64,000 nucleotides of DNA from Candidatus Lachnocurva vaginae (GTDB lineage Bacteria; Bacillota; Clostridia; Lachnospirales; Lachnospiraceae). The notes under the pieces were generated by a model. It had not been told where the DNA came from. It did not search any database and saw only the letters and a program-made list of their open reading frames with translations. The position numbers and the translations under genes are program-made. Of the stretch, positions 1 to 7,603 are shown piece by piece (the stretch's first letter is position 1; the number at the start of each line of letters is the position of its first letter). The stretch spans positions 620,001 through 684,000 of the forward strand of contig CP049781.1 in the NCBI GenBank assembly GCA_011082265.1, read 5' to 3'.

Positions 1-1
1 A

Positions 2-148
2 AAATTTGAGATTCCTGATAGAAGAAATACACAGGTTGCATTTCAGTGGGACAAGCTTCATAAAAAATATGCACATAGTGGAAAACGTGCACTTAAAAGA
101 ACTGATCGTAAAGTAAAGCTTTTGCTTTTAAAAAGAAAAATGAATTAA
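2..148 (+). CDS. 3' end of an unidentified gene (partial)
   Basis: An open frame enters from the left edge and ends at TAA 146-148, giving the last 48 residues of a protein whose start lies outside the window. The tail is strongly basic, ending in KLLLLKRKMN, and contains a Lys/Arg-rich stretch around HKKYAHSGKRALKR. The next gene begins 14 bases after the stop, so it is probably the upstream member of the adenylation/decarboxylase/carrier operon. I do not recognise the family from this fragment. A membrane acyltransferase or DltD-like partner would fit the context, but that is a guess. Confidence 0.55.
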   Translation, partial: KFEIPDRRNTQVAFQWDKLHKKYAHSGKRALKRTDRKVKLLLLKRKMN

Positions 149-162
149 TTAGAAAGTATATT

Positions 163-1704
163 ATGAATAACGATATCAACTCAATTTTAGACATATTTGA
201 AGAAACTGTAAATAAATGTGGAGATAGAATTGCTGTAGTAGAGCCGAATTCTTCAATAAATTATGAGGATTTTTTAAGCAAGGTGAAGCTTGCAGGAAGT
301 CAAATTTTAAAGAAGATAAGTAAAGATATAAAAGAAGAAGAGGTAGGTTATCCTATAGCAATTCTTGCAGATAAAGGCATAGATAACCTTTCTGCAATGC
401 TTGGAAGTGTATATGCAGGAGGATTTTATGTGAGTGTAAATCCTGAGCAGCCGCTTGATAGAATTAAAAAGATTCTTTCAGTTCTTTCCCCGAAGCTTTT
501 TATTGTAGAAGAAAAATACATGGAAAGAGTAGCTACGCTTCAGAATGAAGTTAGAATGTGTACTTTAGAAGAAATATATTCTGATAAGGAAGTAAATGAG
601 GATAGTCTTTTTTCTAAGAGAAAGTATATAAAAAGAGATAATCCTTTATATGGAATATTTACATCGGGATCAACAGGAGTTCCAAAGTGTGTACTTGTTC
701 CGGAAGGAGCAGTAATTGATTTTATATCGCATTTTACAAAGACTTTTTCATTTACAAAAGAAGATATAATAGGAAATCAAGCACCTTTTGATTTCGATGT
801 TTCTATAAAGGATATCTTTTCAGCTTTATTTACCGGTGCATCGCTTGTACTTATACCGAGAGAATATTTTTCAACACCAGCAGTTCTTATAGATTATTTG
901 ATTGATAATAAAGTCACAAATCTTACATGGGCGGTTTCAGCATTATGTATAATATCGGGACTTAAAGGATTTTCCTATAAAGTTCCTAAAGATATTAAGA
1001 GAGTTATGTTTAGTGGCGAGGTTATGCCTATTAAGCAGCTTAATATTTGGCGAGAAAATATTCCGAATGCTAAGTATGTTAATCTATATGGACCTTCTGA
1101 AATTACATGTAACTGTAATTACTACGTAATAGATAGGGAGTTTGAAAAAGGTGAAAGACTTCCATTAGGAAAAGTGTTTGACGGAAGAAAGGTTCTTCTT
1201 TTAGATGAAAATGACAATATAATTAAAGAAGAAGGAAAAACCGGAGAAATATGTGTTTTAGGAGAATCAATCGCCATAGGATATTATAATAACGAAGAAG
1301 AAACAAAGAAGCATTTTGTGGAGTATACTTATGAGGGTAAGAAACAGAGAATGTACAAAACAGGAGATGTTGCAATTTATGAAAATGGCGAAATGTACTT
1401 CTCCGGAAGAAAAGATTTTCAAATCAAGCACATGGGACACAGGATTGAGCTTGAAGAGATTGAAAGAGGAATTGATAAAATAGATAGAGTTTATAGAAGT
1501 ATCTGCACTTATGATGAAAAGAGAAGCAGAATTACTGCTTATTATAGAGGCGACATAGATAAGAAAGACTTACATATATTTTTAAAAGAAAAACTTCCGC
1601 TTTATATGGTGCCAAATAAATTTGTACACATAAAAGAATTTATACTTAATAAAAATGGTAAGATAGACAGAAAACAATTATTGAATTTAGAGGTAGTAGA
1701 GTGA
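163..1704 (+). CDS. stand-alone amino-acid adenylation enzyme (DltA-like)
   Basis: Predicted to activate an amino acid with ATP and load it as a thioester onto the carrier protein encoded at 2943-3173. The ANL-family motifs run in order: TSGSTGVPKC at 167-176, FDFDVS at 209-214 (the Asp typical of amino-acid substrates), NLYGPSE at 307-313, YKTGD at 398-402, and NGKIDRK at 498-504 with the catalytic lysine at 500. The 513-residue length and overall pattern resemble D-alanine:carrier ligase DltA. The glycine normally following the lysine of the first motif is cysteine here (C176). There is no condensation or fused carrier domain. The substrate is unlikely to be simply D-Ala, because a decarboxylase gene overlaps this one by 4 bases. 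Activity is confident from motifs; substrate unknown. Confidence 0.85.
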   Translation: MNNDINSILDIFEETVNKCGDRIAVVEPNSSINYEDFLSKVKLAGSQILKKISKDIKEEEVGYPIAILADKGIDNLSAMLGSVYAGGFYVSVNPEQPLDRIKKILSVLSPKLFIVEEKYMERVATLQNEVRMCTLEEIYSDKEVNEDSLFSKRKYIKRDNPLYGIFTSGSTGVPKCVLVPEGAVIDFISHFTKTFSFTKEDIIGNQAPFDFDVSIKDIFSALFTGASLVLIPREYFSTPAVLIDYLIDNKVTNLTWAVSALCIISGLKGFSYKVPKDIKRVMFSGEVMPIKQLNIWRENIPNAKYVNLYGPSEITCNCNYYVIDREFEKGERLPLGKVFDGRKVLLLDENDNIIKEEGKTGEICVLGESIAIGYYNNEEETKKHFVEYTYEGKKQRMYKTGDVAIYENGEMYFSGRKDFQIKHMGHRIELEEIERGIDKIDRVYRSICTYDEKRSRITAYYRGDIDKKDLHIFLKEKLPLYMVPNKFVHIKEFILNKNGKIDRKQLLNLEVVE

Positions 1705-2903
1705 GTATATTAAGAGATTCAGTTATTAAGCATGCAGTAGAAAAATATGGTTCACCGCTTTATATTTTTGATACTGACGCATTTAAAAACCAATTTGAAT
1801 ATTTAAAAAGAACTTTAGGCAAAGATGTAAAAGTAAATTATTGTATGAAAACTAATCCTTTCCTCACAGAGTATTCAGTGCCTTATACAGATAGGATAGA
1901 GGTATGTTCTTTCGGAGAATTTTTGATCTGTAAAGAAAGAAAGATAGATCCTAAAAAGCTTCTTATTTCAGGCGTTCTAAAAAAAGAAGAAGATGTAGAG
2001 ACAATAGTTTCTTACTGTACAGATAAGGCGGTATATACAGCAGAATCAGAGAATCAGATTCATATATTAAATAAAGTCGCAGGTGAGCATAGGATTGTAA
2101 TCGATGTTTATTTAAGGCTTAACGCCGGGCAGTTTGGTATCGATGAAGAAGCTATTTTGAATAATTTAAAGAAAATAGATGAATTTAAAAATATTCATTT
2201 TTATGGGATTCACTATTTTACAGGAACTCAAAAGCATAAATTACAAAAGCATGAGAAAGAGCTTACTATAGTTAAAAATTTATGCAACAGAATAAAGAAT
2301 GAAATAGGAATAAAAGTAGAAAATCTTGAATATGGCACGGGATTTGGCGTTCCTTATTTTGAAGGGCAGGAAGAAACACTTACATCTTATGAAAGCTTAA
2401 ATGAATTTAAAGAGCTTCTTTATAAAATGGATTTTGACTTAAATATTTCTCTTGAAATGGGAAGAGCTTTGGCGTACAATTGCGGATATTATTGCGTTGT
2501 AGTAAGAGATATAAAACAAAGCGACGGAGTTAATTATTGCATAACAGATGGAGGAATTCATCAGATTAACTATGATGGACAATTAAGAGGAATGTATCAT
2601 CCTATTATAAGAATTATAGGAAATGACGAAGAAAAAGACGAAAAAAAGTATGTACTTTGCGGTTCACTTTGTACAACAAATGATATTTTAACAATAGATT
2701 ATCCGATTAGAGGACTTAAAGATAAAAATATCATTGTATTTGAAAGAGCGGGTGCATACTCATTATACGAAGGAATGAGTTTATTCTTAAGCCACGAACT
2801 ACCGGGAGTTGCATTTTATAATATGGAAGATGGACTTACGCTTGCAAGAAAGCAAGAGGAGAGCTTTAAGATAAATACAGCATTTTCAAATGTGAGTATT
2901 TAG
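1701..2903 (+). CDS. PLP-dependent decarboxylase, fold type III (LysA/ODC-like)
   Basis: A 400-residue alanine-racemase-fold decarboxylase of the diaminopimelate/ornithine/carboxynorspermidine type. The PLP lysine is K50 in NYCMKTNP. The C-terminal half carries CGSLCTTND with C320 and C324, matching the decarboxylase active-site cysteine loop. The GTG start overlaps the preceding stop (GTGA), indicating translational coupling with the adenylation enzyme. True lysA genes usually sit in lysine operons; here the neighbours are an amino-acid ligase and a carrier protein, so I infer that it acts on a carrier-bound aminoacyl group, as reported for VinO and BtrK. A free amino-acid decarboxylase supplying a polyamine to the ligase is the main alternative. 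Confidence 0.8.
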   Translation: MSILRDSVIKHAVEKYGSPLYIFDTDAFKNQFEYLKRTLGKDVKVNYCMKTNPFLTEYSVPYTDRIEVCSFGEFLICKERKIDPKKLLISGVLKKEEDVETIVSYCTDKAVYTAESENQIHILNKVAGEHRIVIDVYLRLNAGQFGIDEEAILNNLKKIDEFKNIHFYGIHYFTGTQKHKLQKHEKELTIVKNLCNRIKNEIGIKVENLEYGTGFGVPYFEGQEETLTSYESLNEFKELLYKMDFDLNISLEMGRALAYNCGYYCVVVRDIKQSDGVNYCITDGGIHQINYDGQLRGMYHPIIRIIGNDEEKDEKKYVLCGSLCTTNDILTIDYPIRGLKDKNIIVFERAGAYSLYEGMSLFLSHELPGVAFYNMEDGLTLARKQEESFKINTAFSNVSI

Positions 2904-2942
2904 TAATATATAAGAGTTAATAAGCATTTTTAGGAGGATGAA

Positions 2943-3173
2943 ATGAAAGAAAAATTACTTGAAATATTAAATGATATTGATGACAGCATTGATTATGAAA
3001 ATGAAGACAAGCTTATAGATAATCATTTACTTGATTCTTTCGGAATTATTGCTTTAGTTGGAGAACTCGAGGATGAATTCGATGTTTCGATTGGAGCTGC
3101 TGAAATGATTCCTGAAAACTTCAATTCAGTAGAAGCTATGGAAAAAATGATTAAAAGATTACAGGATGAATAA
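2943..3173 (+). CDS. acyl/aminoacyl carrier protein (DltC-like)
   Basis: A 76-residue acidic four-helix carrier protein. Ser32 in LLDSFGI is the predicted 4'-phosphopantetheine attachment site; the motif resembles DltC more than fatty-acid ACPs (DSLD). A strong AGGAGG ribosome site lies just upstream at about 2932-2937. It is the third gene of the cassette and the likely acceptor of the amino acid activated by the 163-1704 product. No phosphopantetheinyl transferase is seen in the window, so a host enzyme must act on it. Its stop codon is followed immediately by tandem repeats. Confidence 0.85.
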   Translation: MKEKLLEILNDIDDSIDYENEDKLIDNHLLDSFGIIALVGELEDEFDVSIGAAEMIPENFNSVEAMEKMIKRLQDE

Positions 3174-3258
3174 TTATATTTTGCCTTTAGAATGATTATA
3201 TTTGCCTTTAGAATAATTATTTTTAAAAGGAGAATGATTATTTTTTTTAGGAGAATTA
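3174..3258 (+). repeat. four tandem 21-22 bp units carrying two Shine-Dalgarno copies
   Basis: The gap between the carrier protein and the response regulator consists of four back-to-back units: 3174-3195, 3196-3216, 3217-3237 and 3238-3258. Units 1 and 2 share TTGCCTTTAGAAT. Units 3 and 4 share TTATTTTT and an AGGAGAAT element. Unit 4 supplies the ribosome site for the ATG at 3262; unit 3 holds an identical but more distant copy. The units begin directly after the upstream stop codon. Confidence 0.8.
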
Positions 3259-3261
3259 GAT

Positions 3262-3966
3262 ATGAAGGGTTATCGTATTCTTGTCGCTGAGGATGACATT
3301 GATATTGTCGGTATTTTAAAATTATATTTGCAAAACGAGGGATATGAAGTCTTATCTGCTTCAAATGGTGTTGATGCTTTAAAACTGATTTCAGAAGAAA
3401 AGGTTGACCTTTGTCTTTGTGATATAATGATGCCTAAAATGAATGGATATGAACTTATTCAAAATATAAGAAAAGAATATAACATGCCTATAATTATAAT
3501 ATCTGCAAAAAGAACGGATAGCGACAGAATAATAGGACTTGACATAGGAGCAGACGATTATATAGTAAAGCCTTTTAATCCGCTTGAGCTTGTCGCACGT
3601 GTAAGATCTGCTTTAAGAAGATTTTATAAATTAAATCCGTCGCTTTCTGAAAAGGATTCGGGAATTCTTGTTTGCGGTAATCTTAAAGTGGATCAGAATA
3701 CGCTAACTTGTTATAAAAATGATAAGGAGCTTTTAGTTACTCCTACGGAGCTTAAAATACTTACTCTTCTTATGAGAAATCCGGGACGAGTTTATACAAA
3801 GGTTCAGATATATGAGCATCTTAATGGAGAATTTTTCATAAGTGATGAAAATACATTAATGGTTCATATGTCAAATCTTAGAAATAAAATAGAAGATGAC
3901 CCGAAGAAGCCAAGGTATATAATTACAGTTAGAGGCTTAGGCTATAAGATGGGTGAAGTAAGTTAA
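3262..3966 (+). CDS. response regulator, OmpR/PhoB family
   Basis: A 234-residue DNA-binding response regulator. The receiver domain (about 1-120) has the acidic pocket E10/D11/D12, the phosphoacceptor D54 in CDIMMPK and the conserved lysine in IVKPFNP. The C-terminal winged helix (about 130-232) ends in the family signature YIITVRGLGYKM. Its ribosome site is inside the last of four tandem repeats. The sensor kinase follows 114 bases downstream, and a Na/phosphate transporter lies beyond it. A role in phosphate or envelope sensing is only suggested by context. Confidence 0.92.
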   Translation: MKGYRILVAEDDIDIVGILKLYLQNEGYEVLSASNGVDALKLISEEKVDLCLCDIMMPKMNGYELIQNIRKEYNMPIIIISAKRTDSDRIIGLDIGADDYIVKPFNPLELVARVRSALRRFYKLNPSLSEKDSGILVCGNLKVDQNTLTCYKNDKELLVTPTELKILTLLMRNPGRVYTKVQIYEHLNGEFFISDENTLMVHMSNLRNKIEDDPKKPRYIITVRGLGYKMGEVS

Positions 3967-4080
3967 ATATAAGAGCATTAATAGTAGTATTAATAGTAGA
4001 TCTTAAAAATCCAAAAAAAAGTAAATATATAATGAACCGAAAAATTTAAGAAAGAAAGACATTATAGGAAGAATATAATT

Positions 4081-5697
4081 ATGAAAAAGATTTTTTTGAA
4101 AAATTATAAAAAAGAAATTAATTCCCTATATTTTTTCCTCGTTAAAAATTTCGTTATCTTATTCATTATAATTTTAATTTTTGCCGGAATTTTAATGATG
4201 ATAAGTAAATATATAAGTGAAAATACTTATGTAGTAAAAGACTTAGATAGTATTGCTGAACAGATAGAATATTCAAATGAAAAAGAGTATAAATATATAG
4301 ATTCAAAAAAAGCCCTTGGAAAGAAGGGCTATTTTGAAATTCTTGATAAAAATGCAAAAGTTATCTATGTAAGCAATTCAAAAAAAAATAACAAATATAA
4401 AAAATCAATTCTTAAATATATAGCAGGGTCTAATACGGGTTTTTATTGTAGAGTTTATCCATTTAAAAAAGACGGACAAAAAGGATATATCATAATAAAA
4501 CTTATTATTGATAACCACACTGGAAAGACGAAAAATCATATAATTGCAATTGATGAAAATAGAAAAATTTTATTTTCTACAACTAAATATACAAAAGGAT
4601 ATTTCAGTAAAGCTGATTATAACTACCTTATCAAAGGAAAAAGGTATTTTTCTGACAATTCTTCAATGATGTCTCAAAAATACCAATATAAAGTAGGTGG
4701 AGAAACAAGATATATTATTTTTCACTTTGAAAATCCCGACATACAGAATTATAAGAGTACAGAAAGATTAAAACTTATTTTTATAATTGTATTTATTATT
4801 TTGGTTTTAATATCCGTTTTGGTAGCAGGACTTTTTATTTCATCAAAGGTAAGAGCTCCTCTTAAAAAGATAAGAATGGCTATTGACGATTTTTCTAAGG
4901 GTAAAAGAGAAAAAATCGATAATTCTAACGAGGTAAAGGAATTTGCTCAAATTATAGAAACCTTCAATGATATGGAGCAAAAATTAAAGAAGAGTGAAGA
5001 TTTAAAAGAGGAACTAGAAAGTCAAAAGCAGAGAATGCTCGCAGATATATCGCATGATTTGAAGACACCTATAACAGTAATTCAAGGATATGTAGACGCA
5101 ATAAGAGATAAAATAATACCGGAAAATGAAATTGATAAATATTTAGAAATTATAAGTAATAAAGCTGAGACTATGTCTACTCTTATTAATTCACTTAGTG
5201 ATTATAGTATTTTAGAGCATCCTGATTTTAAATTAAATAAAGAAAGAGGAAATCTTACAGAATATATAAGAGAGTACATAGCTTCAATATATGAAGAAAT
5301 TACTATTGCAGGATATAAACTCGATATTGATATACCGGATGAAGCTTTTTATATGAATTTTGATCGATTTAATATAAAAAGAGTTTTTGAAAATATCATT
5401 AATAATACTATGAAATATACAAAAGCGGGAACTACTATATTTATTTCATTTTCCATAGGAACTAATCTCGTAGAAATTGAAATTGGAGATGATGGACCGG
5501 GAATTCCGGATGAAATGAGAGAAAAGATTTTTGAACCTTTCGTAGTAGCGGAAAAAGCAAGAACCAACGGACAGGGAACGGGACTTGGACTTTCAATAGC
5601 AAAGAAAATTGTCGAAGCTCATAATGGTAAGATTTATATTTCAAATAAGAAAATTAACGGAAAAGGAACCTTTTACAAGATAATATTTTTCGCATAG
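4081..5697 (+). CDS. sensor histidine kinase
   Basis: A 538-residue membrane kinase, partner of the regulator at 3262. It has a transmembrane helix near residues 20-42, an extracellular sensor of about 190 residues rich in Lys and Tyr, a second helix near 235-258, then a HAMP-like linker and coiled coil. The dimerisation/phosphoacceptor box ADISHDLKTP puts the phosphorylated histidine at H325. The ATPase domain shows an N box (NNTMKYT), G1 (GDDGPGIPDE) and G2 (GTGLGLSIAKK). The extracellular domain does not match a sensor family I recognise. Confidence 0.92.
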   Translation: MKKIFLKNYKKEINSLYFFLVKNFVILFIIILIFAGILMMISKYISENTYVVKDLDSIAEQIEYSNEKEYKYIDSKKALGKKGYFEILDKNAKVIYVSNSKKNNKYKKSILKYIAGSNTGFYCRVYPFKKDGQKGYIIIKLIIDNHTGKTKNHIIAIDENRKILFSTTKYTKGYFSKADYNYLIKGKRYFSDNSSMMSQKYQYKVGGETRYIIFHFENPDIQNYKSTERLKLIFIIVFIILVLISVLVAGLFISSKVRAPLKKIRMAIDDFSKGKREKIDNSNEVKEFAQIIETFNDMEQKLKKSEDLKEELESQKQRMLADISHDLKTPITVIQGYVDAIRDKIIPENEIDKYLEIISNKAETMSTLINSLSDYSILEHPDFKLNKERGNLTEYIREYIASIYEEITIAGYKLDIDIPDEAFYMNFDRFNIKRVFENIINNTMKYTKAGTTIFISFSIGTNLVEIEIGDDGPGIPDEMREKIFEPFVVAEKARTNGQGTGLGLSIAKKIVEAHNGKIYISNKKINGKGTFYKIIFFA

Positions 5698-5805
5698 CAA
5701 CAAAAACACATGTATATATTATAAATTAGTTGCAAAATTCTTTAAAAATTATTATACTTTCGTTCGGAAGTATTATCTTTATACAACTATTGTAAGGAAT
5801 AGAAT

Positions 5806-7563
5806 ATGAATATTTTTTCGTTTTTTAAACTATTTGGAGGATTGGCATTTTTTCTTTTCGGAATGGCACATATGTCAGGTGCTCTTGAAAAAATGGCGGG
5901 CGGAAAACTCGAAAGAATGCTAAAAAAAGCTACAAGCAATAAATATAAAGCATTGGTTTTCGGAGCTGTAATTACAATTGCAATTCAATCTTCATCAGCA
6001 TTTACTGTTATGCTTGTTGGCTTTGTAAACTCAGGTATAATGGAACTTGGGCAGACAATAGGTGCTATTATGGGATCTAATATCGGAACGACACTCACAG
6101 CGTGGATCCTTTCTCTTGCAGGAATTTCAAGTAATAATATCTTTTTATCACTAATAAAGCCTGAAAATTTGGCACCAATAATAGCATTTATCGGCGTTAT
6201 AATAGTGATGATTTCAAAAAATCCAAAGCAAAAAAATATAGGAAATCTTATGGTAGGTTTTTCGATTCTTATGACAGGAATGAATTTCATGTCGGATTCG
6301 ATGAAGCCTTTTTCTGATATGCCTGAATTTAAAGATATTATGGTTGCATTTAAAAATCCTGTAGTAGGTGTTCTTGTAGGAGCTATTATAACAGGAGTTA
6401 TTCAAAGCTCTGCAGCTTCTGTCGGTATGCTCCAGGCACTTTCTATGACAGGACAAGTAACTTATGGAATGGCGATACCTATAATAATGGGTCAAAATAT
6501 TGGAACATGTGTAACTGCAGTTTTGTCTTCATTTGGAGTTAATAGAGCAGCAAAAAGAGTTTCTGTTGTACATATATTATTCAATGTAATAGGTACTGTA
6601 TTTTGGCTTATTATATTTTATATTCTGCATGCAATTTTTCGCTTCTCATTTATAGAAGATACTATAGATCCTGTTGGAATAGCATTTTCGCATACAATTT
6701 TTAATATAGCAACAACATTCCTTTTATTTCCTTTTACTAAGCAGCTTGAAAATATGGCCAAATTTTTTATAAATGTAGGAGAAGGAGAACAAGCTAGAGT
6801 ATTTCTTGATGAAAGACTTATGGCTACTCCAGGGGTTGCACTGGAAGAACTTACACATGCTATGAATTCAATGGCGATAAAGACGAGAGATGGACTTGAC
6901 AGAGCGATGCTTTTGCTACAAGAATTTAATCATAGAGATTATGACTTTATTTTGGAAAATGAATCGAATATTGATAAAATGCAGGATAATATCGGTTCTT
7001 ATGTAACTAAGCTTTCTACATTGGGACATTTATCTGAAAAAAGTAAAAAGAAAGCAAACGCAATTCTTCAAAGTGTAAATGAATTTGAAAGACTTGCCGA
7101 TTATGCACATTATTTGGCTGATTCTGCAAAAGAAATTTATGATAAGAAGCTTGAATTTTCTACGGAATATGAAGTTGAATTAAAAAAACTTATCGATGCA
7201 ATGTCAGAGTGTTACAATATGGCTATAAATAGTTATTTGAAAAAAGATACAGAAGAAGCAAAAAAAGTCATTCCTTTAAATAGTGTTATGGAAGATCTTG
7301 TAGAATATGAAAAAGAGCTTCACGTAGACAGAATGAATAGTGGAATATGTAAGATGACTCAAGGATTTGTTTTTAACGATGTTTTAACAAGTGCCGCAAG
7401 AATTGCAGGACACAGTGCGAATATTGCGGTATCTATGATTAGAGTGGATTCCAATAAAATAGGAAAAGGTTATATGCACGACCTTAAGCACAGATATAAT
7501 GAAAAGTATAGTATTCTTTATGATAAATATTATGAAAAATACATAGGGAAACAAAGTGTATAA
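5806..7563 (+). CDS. Na+/phosphate cotransporter family protein with PhoU-like tail
   Basis: A 585-residue transporter of the PNaS family. The membrane half (about 1-310) contains the two diagnostic inverted repeats with glutamine-serine signatures: AIQSSSAFTVML near residue 60 and GVIQSSAASVGML near 200, plus GSNIGTT and GQNIGTC. The cytoplasmic remainder (about 340-560) is helical and PhoU-like. It should move phosphate or a related anion with sodium, or export it. The two-component genes just upstream make regulated phosphate handling plausible, but no Pho box was identified. Confidence 0.88.
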   Translation: MNIFSFFKLFGGLAFFLFGMAHMSGALEKMAGGKLERMLKKATSNKYKALVFGAVITIAIQSSSAFTVMLVGFVNSGIMELGQTIGAIMGSNIGTTLTAWILSLAGISSNNIFLSLIKPENLAPIIAFIGVIIVMISKNPKQKNIGNLMVGFSILMTGMNFMSDSMKPFSDMPEFKDIMVAFKNPVVGVLVGAIITGVIQSSAASVGMLQALSMTGQVTYGMAIPIIMGQNIGTCVTAVLSSFGVNRAAKRVSVVHILFNVIGTVFWLIIFYILHAIFRFSFIEDTIDPVGIAFSHTIFNIATTFLLFPFTKQLENMAKFFINVGEGEQARVFLDERLMATPGVALEELTHAMNSMAIKTRDGLDRAMLLLQEFNHRDYDFILENESNIDKMQDNIGSYVTKLSTLGHLSEKSKKKANAILQSVNEFERLADYAHYLADSAKEIYDKKLEFSTEYEVELKKLIDAMSECYNMAINSYLKKDTEEAKKVIPLNSVMEDLVEYEKELHVDRMNSGICKMTQGFVFNDVLTSAARIAGHSANIAVSMIRVDSNKIGKGYMHDLKHRYNEKYSILYDKYYEKYIGKQSV

Positions 7564-7603
7564 TAAAACTTATCAACTGTTAGCATAAAAAGGGGAGTAT
7601 GTT

